Positions 1 to 8,741 of a DNA stretch of 64,000 bases are shown here, piece by piece; position 1 is the stretch's first letter; each line of letters begins with the position of its first letter. The notes under the pieces were generated by a model, which made no database searches, was not told the origin of the DNA, and saw only the letters and a list, made by a program, of their open reading frames with translations. The DNA is from Haploplasma axanthum. Its GTDB lineage: Bacteria; Bacillota_I; Bacilli_A; Acholeplasmatales; Acholeplasmataceae. The DNA lies in contig NZ_LR215048.1 in NCBI RefSeq assembly GCF_900660745.1, forward strand, positions 496,001 to 560,000, in the 5' to 3' direction. The position numbers and the translations under genes were made by a program.

Positions 1-360
1 AGTAATCTTAAAACGTTACTTAGATTAAGAAATCGTAATACAAGTCTTAATGATTTTAAAGATGCTTTACTGAATGAAAGTATTGTTGGTATTGATAATT
101 GGGTTAATGCTTATGAATTACCAGAGAGAGAAATGGTAAATAAATTATCAATGTATTTTGATGATTTTGTAATTGATGGAATAAATGATTTTCTAAAAAA
201 TAATGACGCTAATGAACTTGAATATGTTTTTTTAGATTATTATGACGAGAAGCTTAAGGAATTAACATATGATGATAATTCTATTGCAGCTATTTTGTAC
301 TATCTACATTTAAAGAGAGTTGAGACATTTAAGTTAAGGGAGATGTATTATGAAAAATAA
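1..360 (+). CDS. ntpC: V-type ATPase subunit C, C-terminal part (gene starts before the window)
   Basis: The reading frame is open from base 1 to the TAA at 358-360, so only about 119 C-terminal residues are seen. Subunit C is the funnel-shaped link between the central rotor (D/F) and the c-ring of V-type ATPases. The assignment rests on resemblance to the complete copy at 29450-30160 (shared patterns NL..LLRL and D..DDF..D.IN) and on position directly before subunits F, A, B and D. An internal ATG at 133 exists, but there is no reason to start there because coding continues upstream in frame. The stop overlaps the start of the next gene by 11 bases, which indicates translational coupling. 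The subunits expected upstream (F/G, I, K, E) lie outside the window. Confidence 0.85.
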   Translation, partial: SNLKTLLRLRNRNTSLNDFKDALLNESIVGIDNWVNAYELPEREMVNKLSMYFDDFVIDGINDFLKNNDANELEYVFLDYYDEKLKELTYDDNSIAAILYYLHLKRVETFKLREMYYEK

Positions 361-661
361 ATCGATAATTGCTCTAGGACATAATGAAAATGTTTATGTT
401 TTTAATGCGATAGGAATTGATGGAGTAATCATTCAAAGAGACGTATTTATTAAAGTTGTTAATGAATATATAAAAGAAGGAATAAAAATATTTTTTGTTA
501 GTCAAGAGTTTAATGATTTAATCAGAGAAATAAAAGAGGAAAATGATACAGAAGCATATCCAATCTTTTTATCGCTATCAATGGATAAAAATGTTGAAAG
601 TATTGGGGTAGAAGAGATAAGAAAAAATGTTGAAAAAGCAACAGGAATAAATTTAATTTAA
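350..661 (+). CDS. ntpG: V-type ATPase subunit F (first operon)
   Basis: 103 residues, the usual size for bacterial V-ATPase subunit F, the small rotor subunit that binds D and C. N-terminal residues form a small Rossmann-like fold ([19 protein letters not shown]) and the C-terminus has the family pattern [14 protein letters not shown]; the paralogue at 30153-30449 ends in a matching IRELVKKSVGVDLL. A GGGAG Shine-Dalgarno site precedes the ATG. It overlaps ntpC by 11 bases and ends 13 bases before the preferred ntpA start. In Enterococcus hirae nomenclature this subunit is NtpG; elsewhere it is AtpF or subunit F. Confidence 0.88.
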   Translation: MKNKSIIALGHNENVYVFNAIGIDGVIIQRDVFIKVVNEYIKEGIKIFFVSQEFNDLIREIKEENDTEAYPIFLSLSMDKNVESIGVEEIRKNVEKATGINLI

Positions 662-674
662 GGGAGTGAATATA

Positions 675-2450
675 TTGAAGAAAAATAATGAAAAAGAAGT
701 AGGTATAGTAACAAAAGTTTCTGGTCCCTTAATTGTTGCCAAAAATATGCAAAGTGCTCAAGTCTATGACGTTGTTAAAGTTAGTGATAAAAGACTAACT
801 GCAGAAGTAATTGAACTACGTGGAGATTTAGCATCAATCCAAGTATATGAAGAAACTGCTGGTATTGGACCAGGAGAACCAGTTTATTTTACTAATGAAG
901 TCTTATCAGTAGAACTTGGACCGGGGTTAATAGGAAGTATATTTGATGGTATTCAAAGACCTTTAGATAAAATCTATGAAGTTAATTCAAAAATCATTCC
1001 AGCAGGTATTGAAGTTCCAAAACTTGATAGAAATAAAAAATGGAAATTTGAAGCAATTGCTAAAGCTGGTGATGAAGTAAGTGGTGGAGATGTTTTAGGA
1101 ACAGTTTTAGAAACTAATATTGTTAAACATAAGATTATGGTTCCAAATAATATTAAAGGGAAGATTATTGAGATTAAAAGCGTTGAAGCAACCATAGCTG
1201 AATCAATTGTGAAACTTGAAAAGACAAATGGTGAAATAATCGAACTTACAATGATTCAATCATGGCCTGTCAGAAAGAAAAGACCATATAAAAAGAAAAT
1301 AACTCCTTTCAAACCAATGATTACAGGTCAAAGAGTTATTGATACATTATTTCCAATAGCTATTGGAGGAATTGCTGCAGTTCCAGGACCATTTGGTTCA
1401 GGGAAAACAGTTGTTCAACATCAACTTGCTAAATGGAGCGATGCAGATATTATTGTTTATGTTGGGTGTGGAGAACGTGGAAATGAAATGACTGACGTTT
1501 TAAGAGAATTCCCACAGTTAAAGGATCCAAAAACTGGTGAATCGCTGATGGAGCGAACAGTCTTGATCGCTAATACATCAAATATGCCAGTTGCTGCAAG
1601 AGAAGCAAGTATTTATACTGGAATCACAATTGCTGAATACTATCGTGATATGGGATATAAGGTTGCTTTAATGGCTGATTCAACATCTCGTTGGGCTGAG
1701 GCACTTCGTGAAATGAGTTCAAGATTAGAAGAAATGCCAGGCGAAGAAGGATATCCTGCATATTTAGGTTCAAGACTTGCTGAATTCTACGAAAGAGCTG
1801 GGCTTGTTGAATGTTTAGGAAATGGTAGTAGAGAAGGGGCTGTAACAGTTATTGGTGCAGTGTCACCTCCAGGTGGAGATACATCAGAACCGGTAAGTCA
1901 AGCAACGCTTAGAATTGTTAAAGTATTCTGGGGATTAAGTGCAAGCTTAGCTTATAGAAGACACTTCCCAGCTGTTGATTGGATAAGAAGTTATTCATTA
2001 TATCAAGACCAAGTTGGTGAATATTTAGATAACCATGTTCATAGTGATTGGACTGAAGAAGTTAATGAGTTTAGAAAACTGCTCCAAGAAGAAGTTGGTT
2101 TAGAAGAAATTGTCCGTTTGGTTGGAATTGATTCATTAAGTTTTCAAGATCGTGTAAAACTTCTAACTGCACAAATGATTAGAGAAGATTATCTGCATCA
2201 AAATGCATTTAATGAAATAGATACATATACATCAACAAATAAACAATACTATATGATGAGAGTAATTCTTACATGGTATGAAAAAGCACTAGAAGCATTA
2301 GAAAATGGAATAAGTTTTAAAACAATTGAAACTAGTGAAGCAAAAGCAGTAATTGGTAGATATAAATATGTTCCAGAAGAAAATGTTACTAGAGAATATA
2401 ATAATATTGTGAAACTTATTAATGATGAGTTTATTAAGGAGGACGAATAA
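675..2450 (+). CDS. ntpA: V-type ATPase catalytic subunit A (first operon)
   Basis: About 591 residues, full length for the catalytic A subunit, which hydrolyses or makes ATP at the A/B interface of the soluble V1 head. The P-loop [11 protein letters not shown] lies near residues 238-248, followed by the catalytic GERGNEM segment and the conserved [20 protein letters not shown] stretch. The N-terminal beta-barrel and the bulge (non-homologous) domain typical of A subunits precede the P-loop. Two starts are possible: GTG at 666 has no ribosome site, whereas TTG at 675 sits about 8 bases after AAGGGAG, so TTG is preferred. Its core is very similar to the second copy at 30460, but the two differ clearly in the N-terminal and C-terminal parts. 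The stop overlaps the ntpB start by one base. Confidence 0.95.
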   Translation: MKKNNEKEVGIVTKVSGPLIVAKNMQSAQVYDVVKVSDKRLTAEVIELRGDLASIQVYEETAGIGPGEPVYFTNEVLSVELGPGLIGSIFDGIQRPLDKIYEVNSKIIPAGIEVPKLDRNKKWKFEAIAKAGDEVSGGDVLGTVLETNIVKHKIMVPNNIKGKIIEIKSVEATIAESIVKLEKTNGEIIELTMIQSWPVRKKRPYKKKITPFKPMITGQRVIDTLFPIAIGGIAAVPGPFGSGKTVVQHQLAKWSDADIIVYVGCGERGNEMTDVLREFPQLKDPKTGESLMERTVLIANTSNMPVAAREASIYTGITIAEYYRDMGYKVALMADSTSRWAEALREMSSRLEEMPGEEGYPAYLGSRLAEFYERAGLVECLGNGSREGAVTVIGAVSPPGGDTSEPVSQATLRIVKVFWGLSASLAYRRHFPAVDWIRSYSLYQDQVGEYLDNHVHSDWTEEVNEFRKLLQEEVGLEEIVRLVGIDSLSFQDRVKLLTAQMIREDYLHQNAFNEIDTYTSTNKQYYMMRVILTWYEKALEALENGISFKTIETSEAKAVIGRYKYVPEENVTREYNNIVKLINDEFIKEDE

Positions 2451-3826
2451 TGGCTGTAAAAGAATATAAAACAATCACTGAAGTTGTTGGTCCTTTAATG
2501 CTTGTTGAAAAAGTAAGTGGCATTAAATATGATGAACTTGTTGAAATAAGACAAAATGATGGAACAAAAAAATATGGTAAAGTTTTAGAAGTTGATAACG
2601 ACACTGCGGTTGTTCAACTCTTTGAAGGAAGTCAAGGACTAAAAATTGATGATGCAAAAGCAGTATTTTTAGGAAGAGGAATTGAGTTATCATTATCTCC
2701 AGATATATTAGGACGAGTTTTTGATGGAATGGGTAGACCAATTGATTCAAAAGGTAAGATAATTCCTGAGGTTAAAAGAGATATTAATGGGAATCCATTA
2801 AATCCAGTTGCAAGAGATTATCCAAACGAATTTATTCAAACAGGTATATCAGCAATTGATGGATTAAATACATTAGTAAGAGGTCAAAAACTTCCAATAT
2901 TTTCTGGTTCTGGGCTTCCACACGCTAAACTTGCAGCGCAAATAGCAAGACAAGCAACAGTATTAAATGATGAAGAAGAATTTGCTGTTGTGTTTGCTGC
3001 GATTGGGATTACATTTGAAGAAGCAGAATATTTTATTGAAGATTTTAAAAAGACTGGAGCAATTGAGCGAACAGTAATGTTTGTTAATCTTGCTAATGAT
3101 CCAGCAATTGAACGTATAGCAACGCCAAGAATGGCAATCACTGCAGCAGAATATTTGTCAGAAGATTTAGGTATGCATGTTTTAGTTATTTTAACAGATT
3201 TAACAAACTATGCCGAAGCTCTTCGTGAAATAAGTGCTGCAAGAAAAGAAGTTCCAGGCAGACGTGGATATCCAGGGTATATGTATACTGACCTTGCATC
3301 GCTTTATGAAAGAGCAGGTCGTATAAAAGACATGCCAGGATCAATTACCCAAATTCCAATTTTAACAATGCCAGAAGATGATATTACACATCCAATCCCA
3401 GATTTAACTGGATATATTACTGAAGGACAAATAATTGTTTCGAAACAACTTTATTTAAAAAATCTTACACCGCCAATTGACGTATTACCATCATTGTCTA
3501 GATTAAAGGATAAAGGTATTGGAAAAGGAAAAACAAGAGAAGATCATGCAGATGTTATGAATCAGTTGTTTTCATCATATGCTAGAGGTAAGGAAGCAAA
3601 AGAGTTAGTTCAAGTGCTAGGTGATGCAGCATTATCTGATGTTGATAAGTTATATGCTAAATTTTCTGATGAGTTTGAAAATAAATATATTTCTCAAGGA
3701 TTCGAAAAAAATCGAACTATTAATGAAACTCTTAATATTGGATGGGAATTATTAAGAATTTTACCTGTAACTGAATTAAAGAGAATTAGTGAAGCAAATA
3801 TCAACAAATATTACTATAAAAAATAG
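2450..3826 (+). CDS. ntpB: V-type ATPase regulatory subunit B (first operon)
   Basis: 458 residues, the normal length of the non-catalytic B subunit that alternates with A in the V1 hexamer. Family landmarks are [20 protein letters not shown], the P-loop-like but degenerate [11 protein letters not shown] (B subunits lack the Walker lysine arrangement of A), and [22 protein letters not shown] at 2450 overlaps the ntpA TAA (TAATG) and is preceded by AAGGAGG. The second operon carries a close paralogue at 32234. Nothing is missing or truncated. Confidence 0.95.
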   Translation: MAVKEYKTITEVVGPLMLVEKVSGIKYDELVEIRQNDGTKKYGKVLEVDNDTAVVQLFEGSQGLKIDDAKAVFLGRGIELSLSPDILGRVFDGMGRPIDSKGKIIPEVKRDINGNPLNPVARDYPNEFIQTGISAIDGLNTLVRGQKLPIFSGSGLPHAKLAAQIARQATVLNDEEEFAVVFAAIGITFEEAEYFIEDFKKTGAIERTVMFVNLANDPAIERIATPRMAITAAEYLSEDLGMHVLVILTDLTNYAEALREISAARKEVPGRRGYPGYMYTDLASLYERAGRIKDMPGSITQIPILTMPEDDITHPIPDLTGYITEGQIIVSKQLYLKNLTPPIDVLPSLSRLKDKGIGKGKTREDHADVMNQLFSSYARGKEAKELVQVLGDAALSDVDKLYAKFSDEFENKYISQGFEKNRTINETLNIGWELLRILPVTELKRISEANINKYYYKK

Positions 3827-3835
3827 GGGGTAATT

Positions 3836-4504
3836 ATGTCAAAGAGTCAAATTAACCCAACACGTATGGAATTAATTAAACTTAAGAATAAATTAAAAAT
3901 GTCTATAAGAGGTCATAAACTCCTTAAAGATAAACAAGATGAATTAGTCCATACTTTTATTAAACTTGTATATGAAACAAGAAATAAAAGAGTTGAAGTA
4001 GATCAATTGTTTAGTGATGCATTAACGGTTTTTAACGATATGAAGGAACAAATGGCATTGGCACCAATATATGAAATGTTAATGATTCCAAGTAGCAATT
4101 TAAATATTAAATATGCATATAAAAGTATAATGACAGTTGAAATACCAAAAATCGACTTAAATATTAATATATCAAATGAGCAAACATATAGTGATATAAC
4201 ATCACCAATTGAAATTGATACTGTTAAGGATAAAATGAATTTAGTATTTCCTAAATTAATCGAACTTAGTGAAATGGAACAAAGTATTAACTTGCTTTCA
4301 GAAGAAATTGCTAAAACAAGAAGAAGAGTAAATGTTATTGAGAACATAATGATTCCTGAATTAAAGGAAGATATTAAAAGAATAACAATGAAATTAGAAG
4401 ATAATGAAAGAAGCAATACTGTTAGAATTATGAAAAGTAAGGATATTGTTCTTGAGAAGATTGCTAAGGAAAGAGAAAAAAGAAATCAAAAGAATAGTGA
4501 TTAA
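3836..4504 (+). CDS. ntpD: V-type ATPase subunit D (first operon)
   Basis: 222 residues, full length for the central-stalk subunit D, a long antiparallel coiled coil that turns inside A3B3. The diagnostic N-terminus INPTRMELIKLKNKLKM..RGHKLLKDKQDEL and the C-terminal RRRVNVIENIMIPEL are both present. GGGGG precedes the ATG, 9 bases after ntpB. It is the last gene of this operon: a hairpin with a T tract follows at 4512. In contrast to the second operon there is no ktrB/ktrA tail. Confidence 0.94.
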   Translation: MSKSQINPTRMELIKLKNKLKMSIRGHKLLKDKQDELVHTFIKLVYETRNKRVEVDQLFSDALTVFNDMKEQMALAPIYEMLMIPSSNLNIKYAYKSIMTVEIPKIDLNINISNEQTYSDITSPIEIDTVKDKMNLVFPKLIELSEMEQSINLLSEEIAKTRRRVNVIENIMIPELKEDIKRITMKLEDNERSNTVRIMKSKDIVLEKIAKEREKRNQKNSD

Positions 4505-4511
4505 TAATGTT

Positions 4512-4536
4512 AAAGGAGTTTATGCTCCTTTTTTAT
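4512..4536 (+). terminator. Intrinsic terminator of the first V-ATPase operon
   Basis: Seven-base stem AAAGGAG / CTCCTTT around a six-base loop, running directly into TTTT, 8 bases after the ntpD stop. Confidence 0.85.
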
Positions 4537-4939
4537 TAACTAGAAAAGTTTGATTTTTTCGGTAAAACAAATATTATAAAAAATGATATGAAACTAACAA
4601 GAAAAAACTTGTAAAAGGCTAGATAATAATGAAGATTAAATCAACAATTATTTCTTTTTATTCTTTTAACTTCATATTTATAACGCATGATAACAACATT
4701 TAAGGGAAATAAGAAGATTCCCTAATATAATTCGCATACCCACACTTACAAAATAATATATCATAATTAAAAGAAGAATTTAGCATATTACATCAATTTA
4801 GATTGTTTATTTAATAATCATTTTAAACTGTTTATCATGAATATGAATAATTAACTTTTTAATAAAATCATAAATATATCTAAAATTATTTGCAAAATAT
4901 TCACATATTGTGATATTTGTTAATATTAGCATAATATAG
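4537..4939. other. AT-rich intergenic stretch without a gene
   Basis: About 400 bases between the V-ATPase terminator and the promoter of the secreted-protein pseudogene. I see no credible reading frame or structured RNA gene. Two small features can be named: a stem AGGGAA..TTCCCT near 4702-4722 without a T tract, and a palindrome TCACATATTGTGA at 4901-4913. Confidence 0.5.
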
Positions 4940-4968
4940 TTGTATAAAAAACATTTTTAATATATAAT
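4940..4968 (+). promoter_or_regulatory. Promoter of the secreted-protein gene
   Basis: TTGTAT at 4940-4945, a 17-base spacer and a perfect TATAAT at 4963-4968. Transcription would start near 4975, followed by a small hairpin AGTCAT/ATGACT (4971-4986) and the strong ribosome site AAAGGAGG before the ATG at 5014. Confidence 0.6.
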
Positions 4969-5013
4969 AGAGTCATAAAGATGACTAATAATATAAAAAA
5001 GGAGGATATTGTT

Positions 5014-6104
5014 ATGAAAATAAAGTTTTTGAAAAAGTTTTTACTTGTTTTTTTCTTTTTGGTATGTTTAACAGCTACTAGGGTTTTTGATGTTGTTCAC
5101 GCTGCTGAGATTACTGATGGAGTAACGGGTGCTCAATTAAAAACTGCCTAAAAAAAAGATTCACTTGATCTTTCAGCAAAACATGGGACTTTTAGAGAAT
5201 CGGAGGATGGAAGCTGGAACTTTGATCATTTTAGTCCAAGCAAATCAGGGGCATATAATATTTTTTCAACTGGAAATATAGATACAGTTGCAAGATTATA
5301 TGAAAAAGAAAATACTTTGTTTTTCTATAAACACGAGTTGAGAGCCACAAGTGATAATGTTGGTAGTGATAAAAATTTTTATATACAGTATGATTTAGAT
5401 AAAAATGAAGATTATGTTTTATCAACTGGTTCGAAAGGTGATGGGCAAAAAGGGAAATATAGAATTCATATCTTAGGAAATCATGATAAATTTCCCGCAC
5501 CTTATGGAGGAGTCTGGGAACAACATGAACGATACTCAAATAGAAGTAAATTGAATGTTGTTAGAAGATTTTATACTGCAGATGGTGTTGCACTTCTATA
5601 TAAAAGTCTTGATCAAAAAACATTTGAGATAATAAAAGAAATAAAAAAAACAAAAGGCTGGAGTGTCGAAAATGTATGGGATATTTTTTCTGATATTTTA
5701 GGTGGTGCTTTAGCATTGGCTAAGCTCGATCCTGAAATAGAACTCTTAATTGCAGTTGGAACATTTATATTTAATAAAATTGCTACCAATTTACCAGCTT
5801 TAAAAAACAAAAAGAATATATTGATGATTATAGAACTGGTCTATTTGATGCATCTAATGCAACTGGCGATGTTGTAGATAATGTATATACAATAGTTTTT
5901 AAAAATGGTGTTACAATAGAGAATTATGAAGGCACCCATACACCGTGGTGGGGATATCTTCCACCAGTAGTTTTTGTTGGTGCAATAGGTGGTGGACCAG
6001 ATGTATTGATTAAATTAAAAACTAATGAAGTTAATTTTTATCCTACATATACTAGTTGGATAGAAGGTGTTGAATTACAAAGAGGTGATGTAACCATATT
6101 TTAA
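5014..6104 (+). pseudogene. Secreted protein of unknown function, broken by a stop codon and a frameshift
   Basis: A well-expressed-looking start (AAAGGAGG, ATG 5014) opens a classic signal peptide: MKIKFLKK, a hydrophobic core, then a likely cut after VVHAA. An in-frame TAA at 5149-5151 (codon 46) interrupts it, but the same frame is open again to 5877. Near 5805-5812 coding quality switches frame: restoring one A in the run GCTTTAAAAAAC lets translation continue to the TAA at 6102-6104 with a sensible C-terminus (TPWWGYLPPVVFVGAIGGG and a final GVELQRGDVTIF). Repaired, the protein would have about 363 residues. I recognise no family; a hydrophobic or amphipathic stretch lies near IFSDILGGALALAKLDPEIE. 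Because the frame is the same on both sides of the TAA, that lesion is a substitution, not a homopolymer error; the second lesion could be phase variation or a read error. It sits directly before the ABC island. Confidence 0.75.
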
Positions 6105-6223
6105 TGGGTAATAGTAACTCTTCAAGCATAGAAGTGATTCAATTAAGATTATGATATAAATATTTTATAGGAAGGAGAAGGTATGCTCATTATTGTAAAA
6201 CAATAAAGGGTATAGGTTTAACA

Positions 6224-6655
6224 ATGAAGAAAATCAAAAATATTTTCCCTTTAATTTTTGTAATAACTGTATTTATTGTTTCAATTGCTTTAAAACCAAA
6301 AAAAAAGCTTTCCGAAAAGTATAAAAGGGATATTGAATACAGCAGCGAGTCATTATATGGCTTAGGTGATGACATATTGATAAAAGAAATTATATTGTAT
6401 GAATGTGAAGATGACACATATGTATATACAATATATAAATATATTGCATATAAAACAAAAGAAATAGAAGAAAACTATCAAGTCTTTTCTACAAGAACTG
6501 GAAAGTATTTAAGTGGTGGAATTGTTGAGTCATTAAATAAAGATTTTTATAGAAAATTTAGTGAGGATAGACTAAAAGCGAAACGAACCGAAAAATTAAG
6601 TGAAGACTATATAAAGTATTTAAATACTGAAGTGAAGAGTAAATACTTATCGTGA
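6224..6655 (+). CDS. Membrane-anchored small protein A of the ABC island
   Basis: 143 residues: a basic MKKIK start, one hydrophobic helix (about residues 6-22), then a hydrophilic, probably extracellular domain. No lipobox cysteine. It is a clear paralogue of the protein at 10874-11311; both share EENYQVF.T.TG.YLSGGIVES, KYKRDI/KYKKDI, YSSESLY and a C-terminal YIKYLN. An AAAGGG site lies upstream of the ATG. The two copies bracket two ABC transporters (6705-10842), so an accessory, substrate-binding or immunity-like role is possible, but this is inference from position alone. No known family recognised. Confidence 0.75.
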   Translation: MKKIKNIFPLIFVITVFIVSIALKPKKKLSEKYKRDIEYSSESLYGLGDDILIKEIILYECEDDTYVYTIYKYIAYKTKEIEENYQVFSTRTGKYLSGGIVESLNKDFYRKFSEDRLKAKRTEKLSEDYIKYLNTEVKSKYLS

Positions 6656-6704
6656 AACCAATATAATAGTTTATGAATACTTTTTCTGAAATGAGTGATA
6701 CAAA

Positions 6705-8741
6705 ATGGATATTAAAATAACTAACTTAGAAAAATATTATCAAAATAATACTAAAGCGCTTGAAAATATAAACCTTGAATTAAAGCAAAATAGTTTTTTG
6801 AATATTTACGGGGACTCAGGATCGGGAAAATCTACACTTCTAAGAATTATTGCTGGAATAATCCCATATGAGTATGGGAATGTTTCAGTTAATGGTTTTA
6901 GTTATAACAATAAAACAAAAAATGAAATAGAAGACTTTAGATATAAAAATATTGTTTTAATTGATCAACAAGTTAAACTTATTGATGAATATACAGTGTA
7001 TGATAATTTAGTTTTATCTTTTTATGCGCTATATAATAAAAAAGTAGATAGGAATAAAATTGATTTTATTCTAGAGTTTTTGAAAATTAAAGTGTTTAAA
7101 CATAAAAGAGTTAAATATTTATCAGGTGGAGAAAAGCAAAAGGTTACGATAGCAAGAGCCTTGCTTTTTTCGCCTGATATTTTACTTTTTGATGAAGTTC
7201 TTGATAGTTTAGATAATAAAACATCTATTGAGATTATGGAAATAATTAAAGCAATTTCAAAGGATAGAACTGTGATTTTCGTTGATCATAAAAGTAATGA
7301 TTTTACAAATTATTTTACAGATAGAATAACACTTGAAGATGGTAAAATAATTGAAGAAGTAAAATACAAAGAGAATAGTCACCAAAATAGAATTATTGAA
7401 AAAAATGAATCTAATAAACCTAATTATCTAATGATAATAAAAGAATTATTCATACATCAAAAATCTATTCAATTGATGTTTGTTTTTGCTTTAATGTTAG
7501 TTAGTTTTATAATATTTTTTTCAAATATATTTCTCGTAAAAATCAATTATAGTGAAGACAAAGGTTACGAGTCAGAAATAGCATATATTCAAAAACGAGA
7601 TAAAGGGATATTTTCTGTTGAAGATATAGAAGAATTAAATCAAAATTTTGATAATGAATATACTTATGTAAAAAGTATTAAAAACTATAATGTTAGTTAT
7701 GGTGTTATATTTCCTGAGTATAAAGATGAACTTTCAGTAGGTTATTTTGATAAGATATTTCAAAAAGATATTTATATAGGAAGAATACCTCAAAAGAAAA
7801 ATGAAGTAATGATTAATTCAAACTTTAGTGGTAGAGTAGGTAGTACAATAAAAATAATTGTTGATGAAAAAGAAAATGAGTATTTAGTAGTTGGGAGTTA
7901 TTATTCTTATCTTGATAATAATGTAATATTAACTCTTGATGAAAGGATTAAAGAGATTAATAGTAGTCGTGAAAAGTATTTAGACTATCAAACTGAAAAT
8001 AACTTCTTTATTTTTGAAAATCAAAATTTAGGTGAAAAAATAAAAATCGAATTATCTAATGATAATAATAGTTATATTAAACTAAAGAATAATATTACAA
8101 ATGAAAAGATTTTATTTTTAAATCAAAAAAATAAAAAAACATATGATGAGTTTAATGAAAATTTTATCATAAGTAATGATTCATTAGAAAATATTATCCA
8201 ATTATCAATTACTGATTTTAATAAATATTTTTTAGATTATAATATTATCAAGCAATTATTAATTCGTTCAATTGATCGAATTGAAAACGAAAATGCTTTT
8301 AAACTAATAGACAATAAATATAGAATAATTGATAGATACTTAAATGAAATTGAATTAAATGCTAAAAATGAAATAGTAAACCAAGTGCCTTTAATGTTAT
8401 TATTTCTGTTTATAGTGATAATACTATTCTTTTTATATAAAAAACTACTTGAATTTTATATAAAATATTTCTCTAAAAACTATAACTATTTATATTATTC
8501 AGGTTTATCAGTTTATAAAATAAAAATGCTTATTACAGGTTTATTCATATTATATACAATAATAGCGCTAGTAGTTTCATCAGTAGGATTATTTGTATTG
8601 AAAAGAGTTAATATATTTGAAAGATATATTTTAAGAGAAATTAACTTAGGGGTGTTTGTAGCTATATTATTGATAATGTTATTTATAACAATTAGAAAAA
8701 TTAGTTTTACAAATATATTAGGTGAAGCTAATGAAAATTGA
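6705..8741 (+). CDS. Fused ABC transporter (ATPase + FtsX/MacB-like permease), first of pair
   Basis: 678 residues. Residues 1-220 form an ABC ATPase: Walker A GDSGSGKST (36-44), signature LSGGEKQ (from 139), Walker B LLFDE with D163/E164, and switch H195. The motif after Walker B is DEVLDSLD, not the usual DEPT..LD. One transmembrane helix follows (about 247-272), then a large external domain of about 290 residues and three C-terminal helices, the 1+3 arrangement of MacB-type permeases. Such proteins do not pump through a channel but transmit force across the membrane (MacB, LolCDE, BceAB, FtsEX families). The gene overlaps the next one, suggesting the two half-transporters pair as a heterodimer. 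Substrate unknown; the adjacent broken secreted-protein gene is one candidate. Confidence 0.85.
   Translation: MDIKITNLEKYYQNNTKALENINLELKQNSFLNIYGDSGSGKSTLLRIIAGIIPYEYGNVSVNGFSYNNKTKNEIEDFRYKNIVLIDQQVKLIDEYTVYDNLVLSFYALYNKKVDRNKIDFILEFLKIKVFKHKRVKYLSGGEKQKVTIARALLFSPDILLFDEVLDSLDNKTSIEIMEIIKAISKDRTVIFVDHKSNDFTNYFTDRITLEDGKIIEEVKYKENSHQNRIIEKNESNKPNYLMIIKELFIHQKSIQLMFVFALMLVSFIIFFSNIFLVKINYSEDKGYESEIAYIQKRDKGIFSVEDIEELNQNFDNEYTYVKSIKNYNVSYGVIFPEYKDELSVGYFDKIFQKDIYIGRIPQKKNEVMINSNFSGRVGSTIKIIVDEKENEYLVVGSYYSYLDNNVILTLDERIKEINSSREKYLDYQTENNFFIFENQNLGEKIKIELSNDNNSYIKLKNNITNEKILFLNQKNKKTYDEFNENFIISNDSLENIIQLSITDFNKYFLDYNIIKQLLIRSIDRIENENAFKLIDNKYRIIDRYLNEIELNAKNEIVNQVPLMLLFLFIVIILFFLYKKLLEFYIKYFSKNYNYLYYSGLSVYKIKMLITGLFILYTIIALVVSSVGLFVLKRVNIFERYILREINLGVFVAILLIMLFITIRKISFTNILGEANEN

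Noticed and set aside
666-674. GTG 666 as the start of the first ntpA
   Set aside because: That GTG is part of the AAGGGAGTG ribosome site; TTG 675 has correct spacing.
2523-3141. Minus-strand open frames opposite the V-ATPase genes and similar antisense frames elsewhere
   Set aside because: They lie entirely opposite well-supported genes, lack ribosome sites and have the Leu/Ile/Ser-rich composition of antisense shadows.
4702-4722. AGGGAA/TTCCCT hairpin as a terminator
   Set aside because: No T tract follows and a convincing terminator already exists at 4512.
5317-5877. Reading the middle of the broken secreted-protein gene as an independent gene from TTG 5317
   Set aside because: No ribosome site, no signal peptide, and its last residues are in the wrong frame; the region is better explained as part of a pseudogene starting at 5014.
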